DNA of 64,000 nucleotides from Methanolobus psychrophilus R15 (lineage in GTDB: Archaea > Halobacteriota > Methanosarcinia > Methanosarcinales > Methanosarcinaceae), in assembly GCA_000306725.1 (NCBI GenBank), contig CP003083.1, positions 1,426,001 to 1,490,000 on the forward strand, read 5' to 3'. Below the pieces are notes generated by a model that saw nothing but the letters and a program-made list of their open reading frames with translations, had not been told where the DNA came from and made no database searches. Position 1 is the stretch's first letter. Every line of letters begins with the position of its first letter. The translations under genes were made by a program, and so were the position numbers. Shown here one piece after another: positions 46,864-55,409 of this stretch.

Positions 46864-48243
46864 ATGGAAAAGCTGAAAAACATCTCCAGTGGGATTGAAA
46901 GCCTTGACGAACTGCTGGGAGGCTTTAAGTCACCTTCCACACTGCTGATAGCAGGGACAGCAGGAGTCGGAAAGAGCATAATGTCCCTCCAGATGCTGTC
47001 GCAGGCGGCCAGGAACGGGGAAAAGACACTTTATATCCCGATAACAACCGAAAAGGCGCATAAGCTGAAGATGTACCATTCAACGCTTGAATTTTTTGAC
47101 GATTCTTTCCATGTGCATGCCATAAACCGTCAGATATCAGAGAAAGACCCTCTTACAACATTGATAGATATTGGCAATGTAATAGAATCTGTCAAGCCAG
47201 ACAGACTTGTCATAGATCCTATAACACCTCTTGGCTTCGGATTCGTCGAACAGGAACGCAGGCGTTTCTTCTACACCCTGGATTCAATGTTGCAGGAAAG
47301 AGACATGCTTACCCTGCTCGTAGGAGAACTGGTCTGGGAAGAACTGCACAGATCGGTTGTCAGCCACCTATCTGACGGCATAATATACCTTTCCCGCTCA
47401 GACACCGGCTCAAGAGCAGACCACTATCTTGAATTCATAAAAATGAGAGGGATCGATCCCGGTAAACGGTCAGAGATCACGTCCTGCAAATATCTCTATG
47501 ACATTACATCAAGCGGCTTTACTGTTTACCCTCACCTTAAACCTGAAAAGGATTTCATGCTGGATGACTCGCGCGTCGAGGCAGGTATCCCAGGCCTTGA
47601 CAGCATGCTCGGCGGAGGAATGATCAGGTACAGCAGCACCCTGGTTGCAGGAAGACCCGGCACCGGGAAAAAGATATTTGGGCTTCAGTATATATATCAC
47701 GGCCTTGAAAGAGGCGAGCTCGGACTGATAGTAACATTCGAGGATTCACCCCATCAATTGCTCATGGATGCTAAAAAGATGGGCTGGAACCTGAAGCAAT
47801 ATGAAGAAAAGGGATTACTCCGCTTCATCTGCACCAATCCTGCCAATACCTATCCTGCTGAGCACTCCCTCCGTATAAAGAGCAATATAGAAGATGCCAA
47901 AATAACAAGGGTATTCTTTGATGGCATCAATAACCTGGAGATGGCCATACCCGATCATCTGAAATTGCGCGGATATCTGCATTCCCTCACAAGCTACCTC
48001 AAAAGCAAGAATATTACCTCACTCTTCACAACAGATACAGAGTCCTGTGAGTTCCCGGGAGACGAAAAGATAGATTTTGCCTACCTGATGGATTCAGTTG
48101 TGGTCCTTCACGGCTCCAACGCAAACAGTCGCATGTATATGTATATAACGAAATCAAGAGGTACCAGGCATAAAAACGCAGTAAGGGAATATTCCATCAC
48201 TGAAGAGGGCATCAAACTGCGCACTGACACCCTTATCGGATAG
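46864..48243 (+). CDS. KaiC-like ATPase with two domains
   Basis: The 459-residue protein holds two KaiC-type domains in tandem. The first begins SSGIESLDELLGG with Walker A GTAGVGKS (31-38). The second begins EAGIPGLDSMLGGGM with GRPGTGKK (about 262-269), where lysine replaces the usual Ser/Thr after GK, so its ATP hydrolysis may be weakened. A Walker B-like strand occurs in each (DRLVIDPITPL, RVFFDGINNL). Two-domain KaiC relatives occur in many methanogens without a clock function. GACATATAAATGC at about 46806 may be its promoter, 174 bases from the preceding KaiC gene. Confidence 0.87.
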   Translation: MEKLKNISSGIESLDELLGGFKSPSTLLIAGTAGVGKSIMSLQMLSQAARNGEKTLYIPITTEKAHKLKMYHSTLEFFDDSFHVHAINRQISEKDPLTTLIDIGNVIESVKPDRLVIDPITPLGFGFVEQERRRFFYTLDSMLQERDMLTLLVGELVWEELHRSVVSHLSDGIIYLSRSDTGSRADHYLEFIKMRGIDPGKRSEITSCKYLYDITSSGFTVYPHLKPEKDFMLDDSRVEAGIPGLDSMLGGGMIRYSSTLVAGRPGTGKKIFGLQYIYHGLERGELGLIVTFEDSPHQLLMDAKKMGWNLKQYEEKGLLRFICTNPANTYPAEHSLRIKSNIEDAKITRVFFDGINNLEMAIPDHLKLRGYLHSLTSYLKSKNITSLFTTDTESCEFPGDEKIDFAYLMDSVVVLHGSNANSRMYMYITKSRGTRHKNAVREYSITEEGIKLRTDTLIG

Positions 48244-48299
48244 CCTTCTATTCCGGACTGGTAAAAGCCGGGAAATATTTAAAAGAAAAATGCAGAGGA

Positions 48300-48539
48300 T
48301 CAGATAGCTCGTATCCGTTTTTCTACAGAATCACCAAGCTCTGTTAAGCCATAAAACCCATTTTCCTGTTTAATGAGACCCTTTTCCAGCATCTCATCAA
48401 TTATCTTTTTGACGGAAGGGCTTGCTACATGCATATTCTTTGCCAGTCTGTCCACATCCAGGTCATGTTTTGAACCCAGAAGGGAAAGTAATTTTTGTCT
48501 ATTCTTGTTTCCAGTCACAAATCCGATCATATCTTCCAT
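48300..48539 (-). CDS. Winged-helix transcription regulator, 79 aa
   Basis: The small protein consists of one winged helix-turn-helix domain: GNKNRQKLLSLLGSKHDLDV, the recognition region VASPSVKKIIDEMLEKGL and the wing ENGFYGLTELG. It fits archaeal ArsR/MarR-like one-domain regulators; the ligand and targets are unknown. It converges on the two-domain KaiC-like gene and is read away from the SRP RNA, so it could control either, although no operator was identified. Confidence 0.82.
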   Translation of the reverse strand: MEDMIGFVTGNKNRQKLLSLLGSKHDLDVDRLAKNMHVASPSVKKIIDEMLEKGLIKQENGFYGLTELGDSVEKRIRAI

Positions 48540-48624
48540 TTTATCCTCACATCCAATATTGGCGACATAGTATAATTATGTTCTCGCTTCGATGCTTGCT
48601 CCCACAATAATGCCTCAAGGATAC

Positions 48625-48633
48625 ATTTATAAA
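48625..48633 (+). promoter_or_regulatory. Candidate SRP RNA promoter TATA box
   Basis: ATTTATAAACTG lies about 25 bases before the expected 5' end of SRP RNA near 48648-48652. Confidence 0.5.
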
Positions 48634-48647
48634 CTGTTATGTGTATG

Positions 48648-48926
48648 TAGGTGTGGCGGGCTAGTCCGGGTAGGCCGGCGTTACCTGTAACCCGAAATCG
48701 CCGATATGCGGGGGACGAAGCCAAGAGAAGATGCCTGGATCATTTTCAAACCTGTGATCTCAACTGAGAAGCCCCGTCCTGTTTGGATGGTGCTGGTATA
48801 AGGGCTTGTTGGAGAACTTGTTCGTATACCTTAACTGCGGGAACCAGTTCAGGACCGGAAGGGAGCAGACCTACCGTGGGCAACTATCGCTTGCAGGGCT
48901 GCGGGGTGGAGAAGAGGCCACAGATC
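48648..48926 (+). ncRNA. ffs: Signal recognition particle 7S RNA
   Basis: The conserved helix 8 and SRP54 site are visible as GAACCAGTTCAGGACCGGAAGGGAGCAG near 48839-48867, shown here as GGACCGGAAGG followed by GAGCAG. The 5' TGTGGC (48652-48657) pairs with GCCACA (48917-48922) to close the molecule, and the 5' region GGGCTAGTCCGGGTAGGCCGG forms the Alu-like end. The length of about 275-280 bases is slightly short for an archaeal SRP RNA; the ends are approximate. It guides membrane and secreted proteins, such as the S-layer precursor, to the translocon. Confidence 0.9.
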
Positions 48927-49025
48927 ATTTGGAGATGTGAAGGACAGCAACTTGCGGCATGCTCGTCACTCATATTCCAGAAACATTAAATACCTTGCTT
49001 ACATTTAGGGACGCATTCTGATAGT

Positions 49026-49110
49026 GTCGAGATAGCCAAGCCCGGTATGGCGCAGGATTGCTAATCCTGTGGTGCCCTGCACCGCGGGGGTTCGAATCCC
49101 CCTCTCGTCG
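49026..49110 (+). tRNA. tRNA-Ser (GCU)
   Basis: A long-variable-arm tRNA with anticodon loop TTGCTAA (anticodon GCU), stem CAGGA/TCCTG, variable arm around GGTGCCCTGCACCGC and T arm GGGGG TTCGAAT CCCCC. The acceptor strands GTCGAGA and TCTCGTC leave a U2-U71 mismatch while the other six pairs form. Discriminator G73 fits archaeal tRNA-Ser. A T-run (49111-49120) follows as terminator. Confidence 0.9.
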
Positions 49111-49181
49111 TTTTTCTTTTTAAAGGGTTTGTGCAACAAGCCGAAAATGACTAATGATATGAACTCATATTCAGCAACATC

Positions 49182-49415
49182 ATGTCAGAGAAAATTCCCC
49201 TTCCAGTTTTAAACATCCATCCTGGGAACCAGACTAAGAAAAGCGGATCCTGTAACTCATGCGGCACAGGAGGCTGCAGGGGTGGCTTTGGAATAAAGCA
49301 GGGCTCTGAAAAGGAAGAGGCATTCAAGGTAATTTTCCTGTACGTTGCAATGGGAATCATAATGTTCGTAGCTGCTTACGGAATAATGAGACTGCTGTCA
49401 CTCATCAGTGGATGA
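49182..49415 (+). CDS. Small membrane protein with Cys-rich segment, 77 aa
   Basis: The product has an N-terminal polar part with the cluster GSCNSCGTGGCRGGFG (cysteines about residues 24-32) and a C-terminal hydrophobic helix (about 49-72) ending in a short tail. The spacing of cysteines suggests a metal site at the membrane surface, although the usual CxxC pairs are not complete for a zinc ribbon. No family is recognised. It converges on the RNase P protein gene with two bases between the stops. Confidence 0.65.
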   Translation: MSEKIPLPVLNIHPGNQTKKSGSCNSCGTGGCRGGFGIKQGSEKEEAFKVIFLYVAMGIIMFVAAYGIMRLLSLISG

Positions 49416-49417
49416 GA

Positions 49418-49792
49418 TCATTCTTCCGCTTTAGTCGGGATTCCCATTCTTCCTGTTTTTGCTTTTGCTTCTGCCTCGTCACCTGTCAAGGGATATCGCT
49501 TGACCCTGCCGCAGTTCATGCATGTGATCGTCAGGCGCCCGCTTTTCAGGCGGACCCTGCAATTGCCCCCTGGAGAGAGGAAAGAACCGCACCCTTTGCA
49601 CAGTTTCCTTTTCAGCCCCTGAGGAAGGCTCACACGATAACGCATTCCTATCCTTTTCGCAAGAGAAACATACCTGTTGCTTCTTGCAGGACTCTCAGCA
49701 TATTCCCTGCCTGCTACCTCAAAGAGATAGGATATCCTCTCGTATGCTATGTCCTTTGCTACTGCTTTGTTCTTCTGCCTGTGTTTTGCCAT
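49418..49792 (-). CDS. rnp4: RNase P protein component 4 (Rpp21)
   Basis: The product of about 124 residues is the zinc-ribbon protein Rpp21 of archaeal RNase P, which helps the RNA trim tRNA 5' ends. N-terminal helices (DIAYERISYLFEVAGR, YVSLAKRIGMRY) are followed by the ribbon CKGCGSF...CMNCGRVKRYP. ATG 49792 is preferred over 49807, since GAGGAATG lies ahead of it and homologues begin MAK. It follows the MBL-fold gene by 11 bases, making a two-gene operon. Confidence 0.92.
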   Translation of the reverse strand: MAKHRQKNKAVAKDIAYERISYLFEVAGREYAESPARSNRYVSLAKRIGMRYRVSLPQGLKRKLCKGCGSFLSPGGNCRVRLKSGRLTITCMNCGRVKRYPLTGDEAEAKAKTGRMGIPTKAEE

Positions 49793-49803
49793 AGGTACAT
49801 TCC

Positions 49804-50466
49804 TCATAGCGGGTCAAGGATCAGGACATCTGTATCGGGTGCTTTTGATCGGACCAGTTCTGCAAACTTTTCGGGATTCACATCCCCGGCCTCCGGGCTA
49901 TAATGCATGGGTATGACCATCTTTGGAGAAAGTAAAACTGCAGCTTTAGCTGCTTTCTCTTCATCCATAGGAGATGTGCCGCCTATAGGAAGAAGCGCAA
50001 CATCGACTGATAAGTCTTCCATTCCGTGTATGATGCCTGTGTCACCTGCATGATATATTCGTATGCCACCTACTTCGACAATGTAACCAACCCCTCCTTC
50101 AGCAGGTTTGGGAATCTCTTTCCCGACATAAGCAGGAACTACCTCTATCCCCACGCCTTTTATGGAGAGCTCCCCTACCAGAGAATCCCCTGCAGTGACC
50201 CTTCTTGCATCTCCCCTGAATTCCAGGCTGACACTTTCAGGGACAAGGGTGGTAGCATCGGGCTTGCGGACTTTTCGTATAGAATCCGGATGGCAGTGCT
50301 CATCATGCTCCTGCGTTATCAGGAGTATATCTGCCATATCCTCGAAAGGAATATCATCGGCAGGGAGATAAGGATCTATATAGATCACCCGGTCATCCCC
50401 TTTGATCATAAAGCCTGCATGACCTAACCAGTTAATAATTACATTGCCAATTGTTGTGCTGCTCAA
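49804..50466 (-). CDS. Metallo-beta-lactamase-fold hydrolase (UPF0173)
   Basis: The 220-residue protein has the MBL metal motif as HDEHCH (residues 54-59), preceded by the INWLGHAGFMI strand typical of UPF0173/UlaG-like proteins. Further metal ligands appear in YHAGDTGI and near the C-terminus in MVIPMHYSP. The substrate of the family is unknown. Members of the UlaG-like group act on phosphodiesters or lactones. It leads the operon with rnp4. Confidence 0.9.
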   Translation of the reverse strand: MSSTTIGNVIINWLGHAGFMIKGDDRVIYIDPYLPADDIPFEDMADILLITQEHDEHCHPDSIRKVRKPDATTLVPESVSLEFRGDARRVTAGDSLVGELSIKGVGIEVVPAYVGKEIPKPAEGGVGYIVEVGGIRIYHAGDTGIIHGMEDLSVDVALLPIGGTSPMDEEKAAKAAVLLSPKMVIPMHYSPEAGDVNPEKFAELVRSKAPDTDVLILDPL

Positions 50467-50654
50467 ATTATCACTTCATCATATTTTGTTCCCTTAAACG
50501 ACATCCGATTACAGGAGGTCCTATTGATTCCCTTATACAAGGTTTTCTTTATACACAGATGACGACACAATATGCTTTAAATTTACTGAACATAATTGAT
50601 TGCTAATGACAGCGCATATGATAAAAAGAATCCTCATTAAATATTGGAGCAAGC

Positions 50655-52049
50655 ATGAGTGAAAAAAAGACAAACATACTTTGTTCTTTGGCAGATGCGG
50701 CAAGCAGGAATATCGAAGATAAACTAACCTCACTCCGGCAATGGAAAAGTGTAGACCTTCCCAAATCATGGGAAGGCCTCTCCCGTGTTCTTGAAAACAA
50801 AACCCATAGGATAATTGAGATCGAACAGCATCACATATACCAGGACAAAATCGACGAAAAGATGAAACTACATGGATATGACACTGATCTCATAATAGTT
50901 GCCTCCAAGCATAAAAGCAGCGATGGAAGGGCAGTCCTGACCGCACACTTCACAGGAAATGTTAAAAATGCGGATTTTGGAGGGAGACCTTTTGAGCTGT
51001 CGATACCAGCTCCCTTTGTCATGAGTTCCATTCTACGGAATATGCAACGTTTTGCAGATGGAACGGGATTTGAGGTAAATATGGAATCAACACACCACGG
51101 ACCTACAGACATCAGCACCCCAATGGTGTATGCTGAGATAGGAAGTGGTGAAAAACAATGGTCAGACATCAGAGCAGCAGAAATAGTTGCAAAGGCAATA
51201 CTTGAGGCACATCCGGAAAAGATGCCGGTAGCCATAGGGATTGGGGGAGGGCACTATGCAAGCAGACAGACAAAACTGCTGCTTGAAGAGAACATCACCT
51301 TCGGACATAACTTCCCGGATCACCAGCTAGGCGATATCGGCACAGACCTGATACAACAGGCTTTTGAAAAGTCAGAAGCGGATTTTGTATATTTTGACAG
51401 GAAATCCATGCCTTCTAAGGAAAGAGACAGAATACAGAACATTATCCGGGACCTTGGATATATAGCCCTGCGGGAAGGAGACATAAAAGAAATAAGAGGT
51501 CTGGATTGGGACTTGTTCCTGCAAGTCCGCAAAATGGCTGAGAAACTGTGCCCCGAAGGAAGGTTCAGTATCACCGAAGGCTTCCGGACATCAACAGCCA
51601 AGGAAATACGGGCAGGACAGCAGGTAAAGTTATGTGCCTCCAGGATAAATGAACAGTTGCTTCAGGAGACATCTTCAGTCGACAGGGAAGCAATGCAGAC
51701 AGTGTTGGAGGAATTTGCGCCCATATATATTGAAAGAGGAAATGGCACCATATCCGGATATATACTGGGAGTCGGGGAACAGATGAAAATAACGACGCAG
51801 GATATCATAAATGAATGCATTAAAATACTAAAAGAGCATTATGAAGTTAAATATATTCCAGAGGAGAATCTAATTTATATAGTGACTGAAAATTTCAGTC
51901 CCGAAATGGCAAAGGGACTTGGTATCAGTCCGGGTCCTCTGTATGGAAAACTGGCAAATAAGGAAACGATCATAGTTAATGGGAAGATCATTGGACCGGA
52001 ACTGGTCCATATGCGAAAGATTAAAGAAATCCCATTGACCATTCACTAA
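50655..52049 (+). CDS. dtdA: D-aminoacyl-tRNA deacylase with C-terminal extension
   Basis: The 464-residue protein hydrolyses D-aminoacyl-tRNA, protecting translation from D-amino acids. The N-terminal domain of about 270 residues holds family segments [39 protein letters not shown] and [15 protein letters not shown]. An additional C-terminal part of about 190 residues ends with [17 protein letters not shown], a pattern like the PGPLYGKL segment of tRNase Z. Extended forms seem usual in Methanosarcinales. GGAGC lies before ATG 50655. Confidence 0.88.
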   Translation: MSEKKTNILCSLADAASRNIEDKLTSLRQWKSVDLPKSWEGLSRVLENKTHRIIEIEQHHIYQDKIDEKMKLHGYDTDLIIVASKHKSSDGRAVLTAHFTGNVKNADFGGRPFELSIPAPFVMSSILRNMQRFADGTGFEVNMESTHHGPTDISTPMVYAEIGSGEKQWSDIRAAEIVAKAILEAHPEKMPVAIGIGGGHYASRQTKLLLEENITFGHNFPDHQLGDIGTDLIQQAFEKSEADFVYFDRKSMPSKERDRIQNIIRDLGYIALREGDIKEIRGLDWDLFLQVRKMAEKLCPEGRFSITEGFRTSTAKEIRAGQQVKLCASRINEQLLQETSSVDREAMQTVLEEFAPIYIERGNGTISGYILGVGEQMKITTQDIINECIKILKEHYEVKYIPEENLIYIVTENFSPEMAKGLGISPGPLYGKLANKETIIVNGKIIGPELVHMRKIKEIPLTIH

Positions 52050-52093
52050 CAATCACACCTGTAATTGAATACACGACTTCTGAGGGAAAAAAG

Positions 52094-53203
52094 ATGAAAT
52101 CCATAGTAGAAGAGGCACTGGCAAGGTCTGAACAGGAAGCACATCTTCGCAGCCCAGCTAAAACCCCTGATCACAGAGATATTAACGCTGAACTTGAAGA
52201 GATGTTGCGCGAGTTACAAACCAACATCAAGGTAATTGGTTGTGGCGGCGGCGGTTCGAACAGTACGCAAAGGATGGCGGACGAAGGAATAAAGGGAGCA
52301 GAACTGATTGCACTAAACACAGATGCTCAGCACCTCCTGCACATAAATGCCGACCGGAAGATACTCATTGGCAGGAAGAAGACAAGAGGTCTTGGAGCAG
52401 GCAGCCTCCCGCAGATCGGAGAGGATGCAGCTATTGAGAGTGTCGATGACATTGCCAGTGTGGTGCAGGGCAGTGACATGGTATTCATCACAGCCGGACT
52501 GGGAGGAGGAACCGGAACAGGTTCAGCCCCGGTTGTTGCAGAGGCGGCAAGGGACGCAGGCGCACTGACAATTGCCGTTGTAACACTGCCTTTCAGTGTT
52601 GAGGGACATGTCAGGCGCACTAATGCAGAAGCAGGTCTTGAAAGATTAAGAGACGTCGCTGATACTGTCATCGTCGTACCTAACGACAAACTGCTGGAAG
52701 TTGTTCCGAGATTGCCTTTGCAGGCAGCCTTCAAGGTTTCCGATGAAGTGCTGATGAGAGCCGTGAAAGGCATCACTGAACTGATCACAAAACCAGGCCT
52801 TGTCAACCTTGACTTTGCTGATGTCAGGACTGTGATGCAGAACGGTGGCGTTGCCATGATAGGTCTTGGCGAAGCAGAAGGGGAGGCAAAAGCAGTAGAA
52901 TCCGTGCAGAAAGCACTCCGCAGTCCATTGTTGGATGTTGACATCTCAGGTGCTACATCGGCTCTTGTAAACGTCGTCGGCGGACCGGATATGACCATTG
53001 CCGAGGCAGAGAGCGTGGTACAGGAAGTATACAACAGGATAGATCCCGAAGCAAGGCTTATATGGGGTGCCCAGGTTGACAATTCCCTTGAGAACACTGT
53101 ACGCACTATGATAGTTGTGACAGGAGTGAAGTCTCCACAGATATATGGCCACGGGGGAGCAAAGAACGTGACCAGAAGATATGGAATAGACTTTGTCAAA
53201 TAA
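52094..53203 (+). CDS. ftsZ: Cell-division protein FtsZ
   Basis: The 369-residue tubulin-like GTPase forms the division ring. The GTP loop is [16 protein letters not shown] (near residues 134-149), with [14 protein letters not shown] near residue 46 as the first nucleotide contact and the T7-type [15 protein letters not shown] synergy region further on. A leader of about 40 residues precedes the core, and the C-terminal tail is short, as in archaeal FtsZ1-like proteins. It lies upstream of secE-spt5 and the ribosomal stalk genes, a known euryarchaeal arrangement. Which of the two archaeal FtsZ groups it belongs to is not tested. Confidence 0.95.
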   Translation: MKSIVEEALARSEQEAHLRSPAKTPDHRDINAELEEMLRELQTNIKVIGCGGGGSNSTQRMADEGIKGAELIALNTDAQHLLHINADRKILIGRKKTRGLGAGSLPQIGEDAAIESVDDIASVVQGSDMVFITAGLGGGTGTGSAPVVAEAARDAGALTIAVVTLPFSVEGHVRRTNAEAGLERLRDVADTVIVVPNDKLLEVVPRLPLQAAFKVSDEVLMRAVKGITELITKPGLVNLDFADVRTVMQNGGVAMIGLGEAEGEAKAVESVQKALRSPLLDVDISGATSALVNVVGGPDMTIAEAESVVQEVYNRIDPEARLIWGAQVDNSLENTVRTMIVVTGVKSPQIYGHGGAKNVTRRYGIDFVK

Positions 53204-53226
53204 TGGGTTCACCTGTTAAAGCACGT

Positions 53227-53275
53227 GATTGGACAGCACATAACTGCGCCGTCCAATCGAAAGGTATTTTATTAT
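53227..53275 (+). terminator. Hairpin terminator after ftsZ
   Basis: GATTGGAC (53227-53234) pairs with GTCCAATC (53251-53258) across a 16-base loop, followed by a T-rich GGTATTTTATT. The secE promoter (TTTTATAATATTATATAG near 53332-53349) follows, so ftsZ and secE are probably separate transcripts. Confidence 0.55.
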
Positions 53276-53390
53276 GTACGTTATTTAGATTCCGCCATAA
53301 ACTTGTATTTGGCAGAGTATACAGAACAAGATTTTATAATATTATATAGTCGATTATCTATCCTTACTATCTCATCAAGCATAACCGGTT

Positions 53391-53609
53391 GTGAAGTATT
53401 TGGCAGAAGACTCGTTTGATATAAAAGAATTTAACAGTAATTTAGGCCAGACCCTGAAGTCTTACATCAGGGTGCTCAAGCTGACAAAGAAACCTTCCAG
53501 GGAAGAGTTCCTGACCATAGCGAAAGTTGCTGGATTGGGAATCCTTGCAATCGGGTTTGTTGGTTTCATAATATACGCGCTACTGGTAGAACTACCGAGA
53601 ATGGTGTAA
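53391..53609 (+). CDS. secE: Protein translocase subunit SecE
   Basis: The product of 72 residues is the small SecE subunit: an amphipathic helix (SYIRVLKLTKKPSREEFLTIA) followed by one membrane helix (about residues 46-67). It clamps SecY in the translocon. The start may be GTG 53391 or TTG 53400; GTGA at 53391 could be the ribosome binding site of the latter. It is two bases upstream of spt5. Confidence 0.9.
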   Translation: MKYLAEDSFDIKEFNSNLGQTLKSYIRVLKLTKKPSREEFLTIAKVAGLGILAIGFVGFIIYALLVELPRMV

Positions 53610-53611
53610 GC

Positions 53612-54079
53612 ATGGCTGGAGATTCTGTGATATTTGTAGTTAAGACCACTGCAAACCAGGAGCGCTCAGTTGCAAACATGATCACCCAGGTAGCGCGCAA
53701 GGACCACCTGGATATAAGGGCCATAATCGCCCCTGACGAACTTAAAGGATACGTGCTTATTGAAGCTCCCGAGCCCGGTGTAGTGGAGCAGGCCATCCAG
53801 ACCGTCCCCCATGCAAGGACCGTTGTAAAGGGCAGGTCAAGCATAGAGGAGATCTCACATTTCCTGACTCCCAAACCAACAGTTACAGGCATAACTGAAG
53901 GTGCAATCATTGAGATCACCTCCGGACCATTCAAAGGTGAGAGAGCTCGTGTCAAGAGAGTTGATGAGGGCCATGAGGAGATAACAGTTGAACTCTTCGA
54001 TGCAGTCGTACCGATACCTATAACTATCCGTGGCGATACTGTAAGAGTCCTCAGGAAAGAAGAAGAAAATAATTCCTGA
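53612..54079 (+). CDS. spt5: Transcription elongation factor Spt5 (NusG-type)
   Basis: The 155-residue protein has an N-terminal NGN domain (FVVKTTANQERSVANMI, LKGYVLIEA) and a C-terminal KOW domain (GAIIEITSGPFKGERARVKRVD). It binds the clamp of archaeal RNA polymerase with Spt4 to aid elongation and couple to ribosomes. It lies in the conserved secE-spt5-rpl11 order, with short intergenic distances. Confidence 0.95.
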   Translation: MAGDSVIFVVKTTANQERSVANMITQVARKDHLDIRAIIAPDELKGYVLIEAPEPGVVEQAIQTVPHARTVVKGRSSIEEISHFLTPKPTVTGITEGAIIEITSGPFKGERARVKRVDEGHEEITVELFDAVVPIPITIRGDTVRVLRKEEENNS

Positions 54080-54119
54080 TACAATTTATTTATAATCAAA
54101 ATTTAATGGTGATGTTCAA

Positions 54120-54605
54120 ATGGCAAATGTCGTTGAAGCACTGGTCCCAGGAGGCAAGGCAAACCCAGGACCACCACTTGGTCCGGCACTTGGTCCTCTC
54201 GGGATCAATGTAAAAGCCGTGATCGAAAAGATCAATGAGAAAACAAGAGATTACAACGGAATGCAAGTCCCCATCAAGGTAATAGTTGCTGCGGACAAGA
54301 GTTTCGAAATCGAAGTCGGTACACCCCCCACAGCTGCACTGATCCTGAAGGAACTTGGACTTGAAAAAGGTTCAGGTGCCTCCGGGAGCGTAATGGTGGG
54401 CGACCTGAAAATACCACAGGCTGCCAAGATAGCACGCATGAAAAAGGATGATGTATTAGCATATACCTTAAAAGCGGCTGTCAAGGAAGTCCTTGGAGCA
54501 TGTGTACCAATGGGTGTTACCGCAGAAGGAATGCACGCCAAGGATTGTCAGAAAGCTATCGATGAAGGCAAGTTTGACGAAGTGCTGGCAGGCGAATCCT
54601 GGTAA
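54120..54605 (+). CDS. rpl11: Ribosomal protein L11
   Basis: The 161-residue protein binds the GTPase-associated centre of 23S rRNA. The N-terminal region KANPGPPLGPALGPLGINVK is nearly universal and the C-terminal RNA-binding domain holds VKEVLGACVPMGVTAEG. GGTGATG precedes the ATG. It probably ends the secE-spt5 transcript; a structured region and a fresh promoter follow before rpl1. Confidence 0.97.
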   Translation: MANVVEALVPGGKANPGPPLGPALGPLGINVKAVIEKINEKTRDYNGMQVPIKVIVAADKSFEIEVGTPPTAALILKELGLEKGSGASGSVMVGDLKIPQAAKIARMKKDDVLAYTLKAAVKEVLGACVPMGVTAEGMHAKDCQKAIDEGKFDEVLAGESW

Positions 54606-54635
54606 CCGGACTTAACACCAGATATAACCGATAGG

Positions 54636-54642
54636 TTTAAAA
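54636..54642 (+). promoter_or_regulatory. Candidate promoter of the rpl1-rplP0-rpl12 operon
   Basis: ATAGGTTTAAAACTG has a TATA-like core. A start about 25 bases downstream would create a leader of about 100 bases that contains the two hairpin elements described next. Confidence 0.45.
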
Positions 54643-54674
54643 CTGTTGTTTAAGTAAAAGGTGCCCGTCAGAGA

Positions 54675-54700
54675 GAGTTTCAGGCATATATCTGAAACTC
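54675..54700 (+). promoter_or_regulatory. Hairpin in the rpl1 leader
   Basis: GAGTTTCAG (54675-54683) pairs perfectly with CTGAAACTC (54692-54700) across an 8-base loop. It is followed by an A-rich stretch, not a T-run, so it may be a structural or regulatory element and not a terminator. Confidence 0.5.
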
Positions 54701-54708
54701 TAAATAAG

Positions 54709-54762
54709 CCGTAGTAGACCGTAACGGTCCTGCCTGAACAGTTTGTTCAAACTACGGGAGGT
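54709..54762 (+). promoter_or_regulatory. Three-way-junction leader overlapping the rpl1 ribosome binding site
   Basis: CCGTAGT (54709-54715) pairs with ACTACGG (54751-54757). Inside, GACCG/CGGTC (54717-54721 and 54725-54729) and GAACA/TGTTC (54736-54740 and 54744-54748) form two hairpins, giving a three-way junction. The outer 3' strand includes the first two bases of the GGGAGGT ribosome binding site. Methanogen L1 is known to regulate this operon by binding its mRNA; that this fold is the target is inference. Confidence 0.55.
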
Positions 54763-54767
54763 AAAGA

Positions 54768-55409
54768 ATGGCAGAGCAAAGTACAATAGAAGCTATTAAC
54801 AGGTTATTTCAGGAGTCGCCGCAGCGTAAATTCGCTGAGAGCGTAGACCTGGCGATCAACCTGAAGAATCTTGACATGAGTCAGCCTAAAAACCGTGTCG
54901 ACGAGGAAATCATATTACCGCATGGTTTAGGTAAAGACCTCAAGATCGCTGTTTTTGCAAAAGGAGAAGTAGGTCTCCAGGCAAAGGAAGCAGGCGTCAA
55001 GTATGTGTTCACGGATACAGACATCGCCGAGCTTGGAGCAGACAAGTCACGCGCAAGAACAATTGCCAATGAATGTGACTTCTTCATTGCTGAAGTTCAG
55101 TATATGGCCCAGATCGGTAAGAACCTGGGTGCGATCCTTGGTCCCAGAGGAAAGATGCCAATACCCTTGCCGCCTGGCAAGAATGTTGGAGATGTCGTAA
55201 GCAATGCAAAGAACTCTATCAGAATCAGGTCCAAAGACAGGCTTACATTCCACGTTTCTATCGGACGGCAGGATATGGATGTCAAGAAGCTGGCAGAGAA
55301 CATAGAAACGGTTCTGAGCAGAGTGGAGCAATCTCTTGAAAAAGGGAAGCATAACATAAGGTCAATTTATGTTACAACGACCATGGGCAAATCCGTGAAG
55401 GTGGTATAA
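54768..55409 (+). CDS. rpl1: Ribosomal protein L1
   Basis: The 213-residue protein binds the L1 stalk of 23S rRNA and, in methanogens, its own messenger. Recognisable parts are FAESVDLAINLKNLDMSQPK, LGAILGPRGKMPIPLP and VRTVLSRVEQ-like helices near the C-terminus. GGGAGGT lies six bases before ATG. It leads rpl1-rplP0-rpl12, and its stop is immediately followed by the rplP0 ATG. Confidence 0.97.
   Translation: MAEQSTIEAINRLFQESPQRKFAESVDLAINLKNLDMSQPKNRVDEEIILPHGLGKDLKIAVFAKGEVGLQAKEAGVKYVFTDTDIAELGADKSRARTIANECDFFIAEVQYMAQIGKNLGAILGPRGKMPIPLPPGKNVGDVVSNAKNSIRIRSKDRLTFHVSIGRQDMDVKKLAENIETVLSRVEQSLEKGKHNIRSIYVTTTMGKSVKVV

Noticed and set aside
52327-53199. 290-codon minus-strand frame opposite ftsZ
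   Set aside because: It is the shadow of a well-conserved gene, and its product is low-complexity Ser/Thr/Pro-rich with no family.
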